Assembly: GCF_000802235.1 (NCBI RefSeq)
Contig: NZ_JTDL01000152.1
Location: 1-64,000 of the forward strand
Direction of reading: 5' to 3'
DNA from: Sinomonas humi
GTDB lineage: Bacteria > Actinomycetota > Actinomycetes > Actinomycetales > Micrococcaceae
DNA: 64,000 nucleotides
Position 1 is the stretch's first letter, and every line of letters starts with the position of its first letter. A program made the translations under genes and the position numbers. The notes below the pieces were generated by a model, which made no database searches, had not been told where the DNA came from, and worked only from the letters and a program-made list of their open reading frames with translations. Shown piece after piece: positions 55,916 through 64,000 of this stretch.

Positions 55916-56650
55916 TCAGCTCCACTCGGGAGAACGCACAAGGATGCAGCCCGAGTCGGGGCAGAAGACGACGTCGTCCTCGGCGGCCGAACGGATTGCT
56001 GCGAGATCGCCGGGACTGAGAGACATCCCTGAGCCTTCCGAGGTCCCATGGAACAGGCGCGCAGCGCCGACGCCACGCTTCGCGAGGGTCTTCTCGTAGA
56101 CCTCGACGAGCCCCAAATCGATGTTCGCAGCGACCCTGGACCTTTCAGCGGCGACCTGGGCCCGCTCCTCTGCCACGGTGGAGAGCTGGACGTCGAGCTC
56201 GTTCCGGAGGGCCGCGCTCGCCGCTTGCGCCTGTGCAAGCTCGGCCGCCGCCGAGGCCTGTTGCTCGCGCAGCCCGTCGAGCCGCTCGAGGACTTCCAGC
56301 TCGGCGTCCTCAAGGTCTGAGCGGCGAGCCGAAAGCCCCTCGATGTCGTGCTGGAGTGCCTGGAGATCCTTCGAGAGGCCGCCCGCATAGAGCCGCGCCT
56401 CGTCCTTCTCGATTCTCGCGCTGACCTGCTCGACATCCTGCTCGGCCTTGACGAGCTCAGCCTGAGCCTCCTCGACGGCGAGGTCAGCATCGCGCACTGC
56501 CCGGGACGCAGCTGCGAGTTCCTCGGCGGTTGGAACGAGCCGCGGATCAGCGTCGAGCGCCTGCCTGCGCAAGTCCAAGGAGTGGAGCTTCGCGTCGAGC
56601 GCTTGGAGGTCGAGCAGCTTGAGCTGTTCTGCGGCGGGGGCCTTGGGCAT
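55916..56650 (-). CDS. Coiled-coil zinc-ribbon protein (DUF164/CT398-like)
   Basis: 244 residues. A long coiled coil (residues ~20-190) is followed by a short C-terminal ribbon. The family normally has two CxxC pairs. Here the first is lost (GTSEGSGMSLSPGD) and the second is stretched to CPDSGC, so zinc binding is doubtful. ATG at 56650 follows AGGAGG. It lies downstream of the NIF3-family gene, a pairing common in Actinobacteria and consistent with a shared, poorly known role. Confidence 0.88.
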   Translation of the reverse strand: MPKAPAAEQLKLLDLQALDAKLHSLDLRRQALDADPRLVPTAEELAAASRAVRDADLAVEEAQAELVKAEQDVEQVSARIEKDEARLYAGGLSKDLQALQHDIEGLSARRSDLEDAELEVLERLDGLREQQASAAAELAQAQAASAALRNELDVQLSTVAEERAQVAAERSRVAANIDLGLVEVYEKTLAKRGVGAARLFHGTSEGSGMSLSPGDLAAIRSAAEDDVVFCPDSGCILVRSPEWS

Positions 56651-56694
56651 GGTTCCTCCTGGCGGGTTCGAGCGGGCCGCTCCTGGCTGCGACT

Positions 56695-57654
56695 CTATCC
56701 CTCGCCGGGTGTGAGGATGAAGTCCCACGGGTCGGTGTTGACGGTGGAGACTCGGATATCGATTGAGTGCCCCTGATCGTGCAGGACGTTGTCGAGGGCC
56801 TGCGCCGCAGCGGGGAGCCACAGCCACTCGCTCGCGAAGTGGCTCACATCGATGAGGTATGGGCGCCCGTCAGGGCTCGACTCCCGGGCCTCCGAGGCCG
56901 GGTGGTGGCGCAGATCGGCCGTCACATACACGTCGGCGCCGGCGGCTCGCACGCTCTCGAAGAGGCTGTCCCCCGCGCCTCCGCAGAGCGCCACGCGGCG
57001 GACGAGTCCATCCCGGTCGCCAGAGACCCGCACTCCCCCGGCAACCGTGGGAAGAATCCCGAACAAGGCTCCGGCAAAGTCAGCGAGACTTGTGATCTCG
57101 GGGAGCTCGCCGACCCGCCCGATGCCTTCCTCGGGCAGGCCGTTCTCCGCCTTCGTGAGCGGCTCCACGTTCTCGAGTCCGAGGGCATCGGCTAGGACAT
57201 CGGAGACGCCGCCCACCGCGCTGTCGCCATTCGTGTGAACGGTCAGCAGCGCCGTGCCGGCCTCAATCAGCCTGTGCACCGCCCGGCCCTTGGGAGTGTT
57301 CGCCGCAACCGAATGGACGCCGCGTAGAAGCAGCGGATGGTGGGTGATGAGAAGATCGGCGCCCCACGTCGCGGCCTCTTCGATCACCTCGAGTACGGGG
57401 TCCACGGCGAAGAGAACCTTCGTCACCTCCTGCGAGGGATGGCCTGTCACGAGGCCGACGGCGTCCCAGCCCTCCGCCAACGATTCCGGCCAAAGCTCCT
57501 CCACGGCGAGGAGCACCTTGGCGAGGGTCGGTGTGGAAGTCGGCGCCCCGGCGTCGTCCGCGCCTTCCTCTCGGGCGGGAGCCTGTTCGGCTCCCTCTTC
57601 GGAAGCCTGCACTGGACTCTCTGGAGCCTGCGCTGGCCGTTCCTCGTCCACCAT
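56695..57654 (-). CDS. NIF3-family (DUF34) dinuclear metal protein, GTP cyclohydrolase I type 2
   Basis: 319 residues. An acidic, disordered N-terminus (~45 residues) is followed by the NIF3 core: LLITHHPLLLRG carries the metal His pair, TVHTNGDSAVGG the next ligand, and DVSHFASEW the C-terminal His. The family hexamerises into a toroid; its function is debated. The ATG at 57654 has GGGAG upstream; a GTG at 57714 would add 20 residues. Forms an operon with the zinc-ribbon gene 44 bases downstream. Confidence 0.9.
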   Translation of the reverse strand: MVDEERPAQAPESPVQASEEGAEQAPAREEGADDAGAPTSTPTLAKVLLAVEELWPESLAEGWDAVGLVTGHPSQEVTKVLFAVDPVLEVIEEAATWGADLLITHHPLLLRGVHSVAANTPKGRAVHRLIEAGTALLTVHTNGDSAVGGVSDVLADALGLENVEPLTKAENGLPEEGIGRVGELPEITSLADFAGALFGILPTVAGGVRVSGDRDGLVRRVALCGGAGDSLFESVRAAGADVYVTADLRHHPASEARESSPDGRPYLIDVSHFASEWLWLPAAAQALDNVLHDQGHSIDIRVSTVNTDPWDFILTPGEG

Positions 57655-57768
57655 GGCGTCATCTCCCGGCGTCTCAGATCCAGCGCGCTGTCCCGTACCG
57701 CTTCCCTCAGTCACTAGGCCCGGTCCTCTCTCGGGAATCTTCCGCTCGTCCCGGACATTGTAGGCAGC

Positions 57769-58293
57769 ATGAAGACCTTCATTCTGGGCGGCGGATGCTT
57801 CTGGTGTCTCGACGCCGTCTACCAGAAGACGCGGGGTGTGACCGCCGTCGTCTCCGGCTACACGGGTGGCGATCTGCCCAATCCCGACTACTACAGCGTC
57901 TGCAGCGGCATGACGGGACATGCCGAGGTGGTGGCCGTGACGTTCGACGAAACGGTGATTCCCAGCGAGACCATCCTCGACATGTTCTTCGCCATGCATG
58001 ATCCGACCACGCCCAACCGGCAGGGCTACGACGTGGGCACCCAGTACAGGTCCTCGATGTTCTACGTGGACGACGAGGAAAAGGTCCTCTTCGAGGAGTC
58101 GATCGAACGCAATCAGCCGCTATGGGATCGGCCGATCGTCACCGAGGTCACTCGCGCGAGCACCTTCTACCCCGCCGAGGAATTCCACCAGAACTACTAC
58201 GCGAAAAATCCGGATGCGGGATATTGCCACGTGATCATCAACCCGAAGCTCGCCAAGGCCCGGAAATATTACTCGGCGTGGCTTGACGCCTAG
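57769..58293 (+). CDS. msrA: Peptide methionine sulfoxide reductase A
   Basis: 174 residues that reduce the S-form of methionine sulfoxide. GGGCFWCLDAVYQ (active Cys at residue 10), SGYTGGD and the conserved PAEEFHQNYYAKNP block are intact. Cys146 near the C-terminus (GYCHV) probably resolves the sulfenic acid. ATG at 57769, divergent from the NIF3 gene. Confidence 0.95.
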   Translation: MKTFILGGGCFWCLDAVYQKTRGVTAVVSGYTGGDLPNPDYYSVCSGMTGHAEVVAVTFDETVIPSETILDMFFAMHDPTTPNRQGYDVGTQYRSSMFYVDDEEKVLFEESIERNQPLWDRPIVTEVTRASTFYPAEEFHQNYYAKNPDAGYCHVIINPKLAKARKYYSAWLDA

Positions 58294-58383
58294 CTCCGGT
58301 TTGCGACCCGTGGCTAGGCTGAGCGCGGCCAGCCCCACGCGCTGCCTGGATTGAACGCGCCCCGAAACGACAAGAAGGAACCT

Positions 58384-59316
58384 ATGCGCATCTACGATGA
58401 CGTCACCCAGCTGGTCGGCAACACGCCTCTCGTCCGGCTCAACCGCCTCACCGAGGGCCTTGGCGCGGACGTCGCGGTCAAGCTCGAGTTCTACAACCCG
58501 GCGAACAGCGTCAAGGACCGCATCGGTGTCGCGATTGTCGACGCGGCCGAGAAGGCGGGTGCGCTCAAGCCCGGCGGCACCATCGTCGAAGGCACGTCCG
58601 GCAACACGGGCATCGCGCTCGCCCTCGTCGGTGCCGCTCGGGGCTACAAGGTCATCCTCACGATGCCCGAGACGATGTCGACGGAGCGCCGCGTCCTGCT
58701 CCGCGCCTACGGCGCCGAAATCGTCCTCACCCCCGGCTCCGAGGGCATGCGCGGCGCCGTCGAGAAGGCCCAGGAAATCGTCGCCAACACCGAGAACTCG
58801 ATCTGGGCCCAGCAGTTCGCCAACCCAGCCAACCCCGCGATCCACCGTGCGACGACGGGCGAAGAGGTGTGGTCCGATACCGACGGCAAGGTCGACATCT
58901 TCGTCGGCGGCATCGGCACAGGTGGCACGATCACCGGTGCCGGCCAGCTTCTCAAGGAGCGCAAGCCCGGCCTCCGGGTCGTCGCAGTGGAGCCGAAGGA
59001 CTCTGCAATCCTCAACGGAGGCGCTCCCGGTCCGCACAAGATCCAGGGCCTCGGTGCCAACTTCGTTCCCGAGGTGCTCGATACCAACGTCTATGACGAG
59101 GTGCTCGACGCCACGCTGGAGGACTCCGTCGCGACGGCCCGCGCTCTCGCGACCCAGGAGGGCATCCTGGGCGGCATCTCCTCGGGCGCCGCAGTGTGGG
59201 GAGCCCTCGAGCTCGCGAAGCGTCCCGAGAACGCCGGCAAGCTCATCGTCGTCGTCGTACCCGACTTCGGCGAGCGTTACATCTCGACCGTCCTCTTCGA
59301 CGACATCCGCGGCTAA
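58384..59316 (+). CDS. cysK: Cysteine synthase A (O-acetylserine sulfhydrylase)
   Basis: 310-residue PLP enzyme that makes cysteine from O-acetylserine and sulfide. The PLP lysine is in [11 protein letters not shown] (residue ~42), the substrate loop is [12 protein letters not shown], and the phosphate-binding loop is [13 protein letters not shown]. The ATG at 58384 follows AAGGAA. cysE follows after 38 bases, so the substrate-making enzyme is cotranscribed and can form the cysteine synthase complex. Confidence 0.96.
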   Translation: MRIYDDVTQLVGNTPLVRLNRLTEGLGADVAVKLEFYNPANSVKDRIGVAIVDAAEKAGALKPGGTIVEGTSGNTGIALALVGAARGYKVILTMPETMSTERRVLLRAYGAEIVLTPGSEGMRGAVEKAQEIVANTENSIWAQQFANPANPAIHRATTGEEVWSDTDGKVDIFVGGIGTGGTITGAGQLLKERKPGLRVVAVEPKDSAILNGGAPGPHKIQGLGANFVPEVLDTNVYDEVLDATLEDSVATARALATQEGILGGISSGAAVWGALELAKRPENAGKLIVVVVPDFGERYISTVLFDDIRG

Positions 59317-59354
59317 AGTCGCCCCTTCCGGCGGGCTGCGGTAGAAAGAACCCT

Positions 59355-59942
59355 GTGTCTCTGATCAAACGCACCTTCGCGCGGCTTCGGGAGGACCTCG
59401 AGTCCGCCCGAGCCCACGACCCCGCAGCCCGCGGGAACGTCGAGAACTTCCTCGCCTACTCCGGACTCCACGCCATCTGGATCCACCGCCTGACGCACCG
59501 TATGTGGCAGAACCCTGAGCTGCGCTTCCCCGCGAGACTCATCTCGCAAGCCGGCCGATTCATAACAGGCATCGAAATCCATCCCGGTGCCACGATCGGC
59601 CGCCGTTTCTTCATCGATCACGGCATGGGGGTTGTGATCGGCGAGACATCCGAAATCGGTGACGACGTGATGATCTACCACGGTGTGACCCTCGGCGGTC
59701 GTTCCCTCGCCAAGGTCAAGCGCCACCCTACGATCGGCGACGGTGTCACCATCGGCGCGGGCGCCAAGGTGCTCGGGCCCATCACGATCGGCCGAGGCAG
59801 TGCCGTGGGAGCCAACGCCGTGGTAGTGAAGGATGCTCCTCCGAACTCGATCGTCACCGGCATCCCTGCGACCTGGCGCCACCGAGACGCCGTCAAGGAG
59901 ACCAAGCCGGCCGTCGATCCCGCGGAGTACTACTACATCTGA
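59355..59942 (+). CDS. cysE: Serine O-acetyltransferase
   Basis: 195 residues. The short helical N-terminus and left-handed beta helix with hexapeptide repeats ([24 protein letters not shown]) are typical of the EpsC/CysE short form. The catalytic His is in IYHGVTLGG. The C-terminal DPAEYYYI ends in Ile, the residue that inserts into CysK. GTG start at 59355. A TAGAAA hexamer seven bases upstream could allow a leaderless internal transcript. Confidence 0.95.
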   Translation: MSLIKRTFARLREDLESARAHDPAARGNVENFLAYSGLHAIWIHRLTHRMWQNPELRFPARLISQAGRFITGIEIHPGATIGRRFFIDHGMGVVIGETSEIGDDVMIYHGVTLGGRSLAKVKRHPTIGDGVTIGAGAKVLGPITIGRGSAVGANAVVVKDAPPNSIVTGIPATWRHRDAVKETKPAVDPAEYYYI

Positions 59943-60023
59943 CGGGCCACGCTTCTCCCGCCATGCACACGCTGTTCACTCAGCGTTCGCTAGCTCGCGG
60001 GCTGGGACGGGCATGCTCGCCCC

Positions 60024-61631
60024 ATGACCACCACGCCTCCCGAAAACTCCCCTGTCACGCGTCGGCGTCTGCTCATCGGCGCTAGCCTCGCCGCCGTCGC
60101 CGGTTCAGCCGCCATCGCAGGACCCGCTCAGGCCGCGCCGGACGCGCCCCAAGGCTCGAGCAAGGATCTCCCCGGATCCCTCTCGGCCTCTGACCCTGTC
60201 TCCGTTCCCACGGTCGACGGCCTCCACCTCCAGTTCGGCTCCGACGCATCGAGCGTGATCGTCGTCTCCTGGCACACACTGCAGCCGGTAGCGGACGCGC
60301 GGGTTCTCCTCGGAGACGGCCACGGCAACTTCACAGCGGCTGTCGGTGCCGCGACCAAGAGCTACGTAGACGACAAGTCGGGGCGGACCGTCTACACCCA
60401 CCACGCGACGCTCACGGGGCTTCAAGCGTCCACCGGCTACCTCTACGCCGCCATCCACGCCGGCGCGACCCCTGAGTTCGGAACCTTCACAACCGGTCCC
60501 CGTGGCCGGGCCCGGGTCACGTTCACGAGCTTCGGCGACCAGGGCACGCCGACGCTCGGCAAGCAACAGCCCGGCAGCACCACATGGGTCAACGACAATC
60601 TCGGGTCTCCCGCCGCTGGCGACACGACCGGCGGGGTCGAGCGGGTCCAGCCCATGTTCCACCTCTTCAACGGCGACCTCTGCTACGCCAATCTCGCGAG
60701 CGACCGCATCAGGACCTGGTGGGACTTCTGGACCAACAACTCCCGCAGCGCCCGGAATCGGCCGTGGATGCCTTCGGCCGGCAACCATGAGAACGAACTC
60801 GGGAACGGCCCCATCGGCTACGCCGCCTACCAGACCTACTTCCAGGTTCCCGAAGCCGGGGGCCAGACTGATGTGACCCGTGGCCTCTGGTACAGCTTCA
60901 CGGTCGGCGCCGTGCGCGTCATTTCCCTCGCGAACGACGACATCTGCTATCAGGACGGCGGGAACTCCTACGTCCGCGGCTACTCTCGGGGCGCCCAGAA
61001 GGCGTGGCTCGAGAGCGAGCTCAACGCGGCACGCTCGAGCCGGGACGTCGACTGGATCGTTGTGTGCATGCACCAGGTCGCGATCAGCACGGCGAACAAC
61101 TTCAACGGGGCCGACCTAGGTGTCCGGCAGGAATGGGTCCCGCTGTTCGACAAGTACGGGGTGGACCTCGTCGTGTGCGGTCACGAGCACCACTATGAGC
61201 GATCGCATCCCATCCGGGGCCAGCAGGCGAACCAGACGCTGACTCCCATCCCCACCGCCACGAACACGCAGACCGTGGACACGACGCAGGGCACGGTCCA
61301 CATGGTGCTCGGTGGCGGGGGGACGTCAGCGCCCTCGAACCAGCTCCTCTTCACGCCTCCGGAATGCCGAGTGATCGTCTCCGTCTCGGCGCAGCCCGAC
61401 CCGAACACCGGGCACCGGACGCCGGTCTACGTCCACGAGCAAGCCTCATGGTCGGCGGTTCGCGACGCTGCGAAGGCGTATGGATTCGGCGCGTTCGAGG
61501 TCGACCCAGGCGCCCCCGGCGGGGAGACGACGATGAAGGTCACCTACTACAACGTGACCGGCGTCGGCGGCGGGCTTGAGGCGTTCGAGACGTTCACACT
61601 GCGCCGGCCACGGTCTGACGCGCACCGTTGA
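60024..61631 (+). CDS. Tat-exported purple-acid-type metallophosphatase
   Basis: 535 residues. A twin-arginine signal (TRRRLLIGASLAAVAG) ends in AQAAP. An N-terminal fibronectin-like domain is followed by the metallophosphoesterase core: SFGDQGT, NGDLCYAN, PSAGNHENE, CMHQVA and GHEHHYERSHP, the full set of ligands of purple acid phosphatases. Probably releases phosphate from extracellular esters. ATG at 60024; 82 bases after cysE. Confidence 0.93.
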   Translation: MTTTPPENSPVTRRRLLIGASLAAVAGSAAIAGPAQAAPDAPQGSSKDLPGSLSASDPVSVPTVDGLHLQFGSDASSVIVVSWHTLQPVADARVLLGDGHGNFTAAVGAATKSYVDDKSGRTVYTHHATLTGLQASTGYLYAAIHAGATPEFGTFTTGPRGRARVTFTSFGDQGTPTLGKQQPGSTTWVNDNLGSPAAGDTTGGVERVQPMFHLFNGDLCYANLASDRIRTWWDFWTNNSRSARNRPWMPSAGNHENELGNGPIGYAAYQTYFQVPEAGGQTDVTRGLWYSFTVGAVRVISLANDDICYQDGGNSYVRGYSRGAQKAWLESELNAARSSRDVDWIVVCMHQVAISTANNFNGADLGVRQEWVPLFDKYGVDLVVCGHEHHYERSHPIRGQQANQTLTPIPTATNTQTVDTTQGTVHMVLGGGGTSAPSNQLLFTPPECRVIVSVSAQPDPNTGHRTPVYVHEQASWSAVRDAAKAYGFGAFEVDPGAPGGETTMKVTYYNVTGVGGGLEAFETFTLRRPRSDAHR

Positions 61632-61670
61632 CGAATACCGGGAAAGCCTTCGAAACGACAAACGACAAAC

Positions 61671-61706
61671 GACGGCGCCGCCCACCTCTCGGTGAGCGGC
61701 GCCGTC
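61671..61706. terminator. Bidirectional terminator between phosphatase and gnd
   Basis: Arms GACGGCGCCGC / GCGGCGCCGTC with a 14-base loop between convergent genes. On the minus strand it is followed by a GTTTGTC triplicate (AAACGAC repeats at 61653-61670 on plus). Confidence 0.8.
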
Positions 61707-61733
61707 GTGCGCGACGAGACGAATGCCGGCAGG

Positions 61734-63173
61734 TCAGTGGGTGTCGACCGCGGAGACCTCGGAGTGGTCTTCGCCCCAGAGCGTGTGGAACGTGCCCTCG
61801 GTGTCGACCCGCTGGTAGGTGTGTGCTCCGAACAGGTCGCGCTGGCCCTGGATGAGGGCGGCCGGGAGACGCTTGCGGCGCAGGCCGTCGTAGTACGCGA
61901 GCGAGGACGAGAAGACGGGCACCGGGATACCGAGCTGGACAGCTGTCGCGACGACGCGCCGCCAGGCCGGGACGGCGTCGCCGACCGACTTGACGAAGGC
62001 CGGGGCGAACAGGAGGTTCGCGGGCTTCTCGTCGCCCTTGTACGCCTCCATGATGTCCTTGAGGAGCTCGGCGCGGATGATGCAGCCGGCGCGCCACAGC
62101 GAGGCGATCTCGTCGAGCTTGAGGTCCCAGCCGTACTCCTTCGCGGCGCTCGAGAGCATGTCGAGGCCCTGTGCGTAGCTGACGAGCTTCGACGCGTAGA
62201 GTGCCTGGCGCACGTCCTCGACGAAGTTCTCAGGCAGGCTCACATCGCCCTCGTGGCCGGCGAGCGTCTCCTGGGCGATCTCACGCTGCGCGCGCTGGGA
62301 GGAAATGCCGCGCGCGAACACCGACTCCGCGATGCCCGAGACCGGCGACCCGAGGTCGAGCGCCGACTGGACGGTCCACCGGCCCGTGCCCTTCTGCCCC
62401 GCCGCGTCCACGACGACGTCGACGAACGGCTTGCCCGTCTTAGGATCGACATGGCGAAGCACCTCGGCCGTGATCTCGATCAGGAACGAGGAGAGCTCGC
62501 CCTTGTTCCACTCCTCGAAGATCGCCGCCTGCTCGGCCGGCTCGATCCCGGCACCCGCCCGGAGGAGGTCGTAGGCCTCGCCGATGACCTGCATGTCCGC
62601 GTACTCGATGCCGTTGTGCACCATCTTCACGAAGTGACCCGCGCCATCGGTGCCGATCCACGCGCAGCACGGGGCGCCGTCGTCGGCCTTCGCCGAGATC
62701 TTCTCGAGCAGCGGGCCGAGCGCCTGGTACGACTCCTTCGAGCCGCCGGGCATGATGGACGGGCCGTTGAGCGCGCCCTCCTCACCCCCGGAGACGCCCA
62801 CACCCACGAAGTGGAGGCCCTTCTCGGCCAGCGCAGCCTCCCGGCGGCGCGTGTCCTCGTAATGCGAGTTGCCGGCGTCGATCACGATGTCGCCCTCTTC
62901 GAGGAGCGGCACGAGCTGGTCGATGACGGCGTCGACAGGAGCACCGGCCTTGACCATGATGAGCACCCGACGGGGCTTCTCGAGCGAGTCGACGAGCTCT
63001 TGGAGGGACTCCGTGCGCACGAAGTCCCCCTCGTCGCCGTGCTTGGCGAGCAAGGTGTCGGTCTTCTCGACGGAGCGGTTGTGGAGCGCGACGGTGTAGC
63101 CGTTGCGTGCGAGGTTGCGGGCGAGGTTCGCGCCCATCACCGCGAGTCCGGTGACGCCGATCTGTGCAGACAA
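61734..63173 (-). CDS. gnd: 6-phosphogluconate dehydrogenase (decarboxylating)
   Basis: 479 residues, oxidative pentose phosphate pathway, making ribulose 5-phosphate and NAD(P)H. GVTGLAVMGANLARN is the Rossmann loop; GVGVSGGEEGALNGPSIMPG and KMVHNGIEYADMQ hold substrate and catalytic residues (Lys, Asn). The TTG start at 63173 has GGAGAG upstream. 193 bases separate it from the upstream SDR gene, with which it shares the gluconate theme. Confidence 0.96.
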   Translation of the reverse strand: MSAQIGVTGLAVMGANLARNLARNGYTVALHNRSVEKTDTLLAKHGDEGDFVRTESLQELVDSLEKPRRVLIMVKAGAPVDAVIDQLVPLLEEGDIVIDAGNSHYEDTRRREAALAEKGLHFVGVGVSGGEEGALNGPSIMPGGSKESYQALGPLLEKISAKADDGAPCCAWIGTDGAGHFVKMVHNGIEYADMQVIGEAYDLLRAGAGIEPAEQAAIFEEWNKGELSSFLIEITAEVLRHVDPKTGKPFVDVVVDAAGQKGTGRWTVQSALDLGSPVSGIAESVFARGISSQRAQREIAQETLAGHEGDVSLPENFVEDVRQALYASKLVSYAQGLDMLSSAAKEYGWDLKLDEIASLWRAGCIIRAELLKDIMEAYKGDEKPANLLFAPAFVKSVGDAVPAWRRVVATAVQLGIPVPVFSSSLAYYDGLRRKRLPAALIQGQRDLFGAHTYQRVDTEGTFHTLWGEDHSEVSAVDTH

Positions 63174-63366
63174 TGTACTCTCCGTTTCTCGGGCCGTGCC
63201 CGCGTAGCTGCGCGGGGTGTGGCCGCAGCAGGTGCCGCAGACTACGCTAGTGGACCACTCGCTGCGGCGGTGTTTCTTGACAGCCTATTTCGGTGAACCT
63301 AACTTCTGCCCTGGTTTGCCGCCGTTGCCACTGAGAATCTGGCAGGCTCACGTCTTCCCCAAGGCA

Positions 63367-64000
63367 TCAGACGACGACGGTCATCCCGCCGTCGACAAAG
63401 ATCGTCTGGCCGTTGACGAAGTCCGACGCCGATGAAGCGAGCCACACGACCGGGCCTGCAATGTCGTCGACCGTCCCCCAACGGCGCGCCGGCGTCCGAC
63501 CCAGGATCCAGCTGTTGAACTCGGGATCGTCGACGAGGTTCTGCGTCATCTCCGTATGAATGTAGCCCGGCGCCACGCCGTTGATCTGGAGTCCCGAACC
63601 CGCCCATTCGGCTGTCATCGCCCGAGTGAGGTTGCGAAGACCTCCCTTTGCCGCCGTGTAGGCGCCGATCGAGGGCCGCGCCAGATCGGTCTGGACCGAA
63701 CAGATGTTGATGATCTTTCCTCCGCCGCGAGCAGCCATGCCACGGGCGGCCTCGCGCCCGACGAGGAAGGCGCTCGTGAGGTCCGTGCGGATCACGCGGT
63801 CCCAGTCGGTCGGGTCGAGGTCGAACAGCGGGACACGGTGCTGGATGCCCGCGTTGTTGACGAGGATGGCCAGAGGGCCGGCCTTCTCCTCGGCCTCCCG
63901 GACTCCCGCTTCCACACTTGCGGCATCAGTGACATCGAACGCAACAGAATGGGCCCGGTCTTCGCCGTACGCGGCCGCGAACTCCCGGCGCGCCTCCTCG
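63367..64000 (-). CDS. SDR oxidoreductase, gluconate 5-dehydrogenase-like (5' end beyond window)
   Basis: The minus-strand frame is open to the window edge; about 210 residues are visible, so only the N-terminal Rossmann loop is missing. LVNNAGIQHRVPLFDL, INICSVQT (catalytic Ser), the YTAAKGGLRNLTRA pair and VNGQTIFVDGGMTVVV are close to IdnO/Ga5DH enzymes, which interconvert 5-ketogluconate and gluconate. Adjacent gnd supports a gluconate role. Confidence 0.85.
   Translation of the reverse strand, partial: EEARREFAAAYGEDRAHSVAFDVTDAASVEAGVREAEEKAGPLAILVNNAGIQHRVPLFDLDPTDWDRVIRTDLTSAFLVGREAARGMAARGGGKIINICSVQTDLARPSIGAYTAAKGGLRNLTRAMTAEWAGSGLQINGVAPGYIHTEMTQNLVDDPEFNSWILGRTPARRWGTVDDIAGPVVWLASSASDFVNGQTIFVDGGMTVVV

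Overview
The window is about 64 kb of high-GC actinobacterial chromosome. Mycothiol-type actinomycete families, a class of ileS T-box typical of Actinobacteria, tandem clpP genes, leaderless starts and twin polyprenyl-phosphate-mannose-dependent mannosyltransferases all fit a member of the Micrococcaceae (Arthrobacter/Sinomonas-like). The genus is an inference. The core order ndk - folC - ileS - valS - DsbA-like - clpX - clpP2 - clpP1 - tig - nei - rpiB - pepN - globin - thioesterase - ettA - ssb closely follows the Rv2445c-Rv2478c block of Mycobacterium tuberculosis, so most of the left half is conserved backbone.

Layout. 1-164: short tandem repeats. 165-18084: housekeeping genes, mostly on the minus strand (nucleotide and folate metabolism, two aminoacyl-tRNA synthetases, the Clp protease with trigger factor, tRNA-Pro and tRNA-Gly, base-excision repair, rpiB). 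18136-26610: pepN, OsmC, MscS, truncated globin, thioesterases, ettA. 26684-31188: a translationally coupled three-gene sugar-catabolism operon (TIM-barrel isomerase, DUF993, Gfo/Idh/MocA) with a divergent LacI regulator and three operator-like sites.

31706-45138: a 13.4 kb integrated element inserted inside the coding sequence of a second single-stranded-DNA-binding protein gene. The N-terminal 30 codons of ssb lie at 45130-45225 and the rest at 31191-31709. The element encodes a large serine integrase 12 bases behind the broken ssb, a RepA-like AAA ATPase with iteron-like repeats in its 3' end, a chain of tiny overlapping genes, a small serine resolvase with a res-like inverted repeat, a ribbon-helix-helix protein, several coiled-coil proteins and one complete 1348-residue tape measure protein with a lytic transglycosylase domain. 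No capsid, portal, terminase, major tail or lysis gene is visible. It is best read as a satellite-like or plasmid-like element carrying an orphan tail-length gene. It is the most unusual part of the window.

45409-64000: tRNA-Arg, three membrane glycosyltransferases (likely lipomannan/lipoglycan synthesis), orn, tRNA-His, def, a GapB-type glyceraldehyde-3-phosphate dehydrogenase, a Tat-exported protein whose reading frame passes through a run of 15 G (a possible phase-variation switch), RNase P RNA, yaaA, a zinc-ribbon coiled-coil protein, a NIF3-family protein, msrA, the cysK-cysE cysteine pair, a Tat-exported purple-acid-type phosphatase, gnd, and the 3' part of a gluconate-5-dehydrogenase-like SDR cut by the window end.
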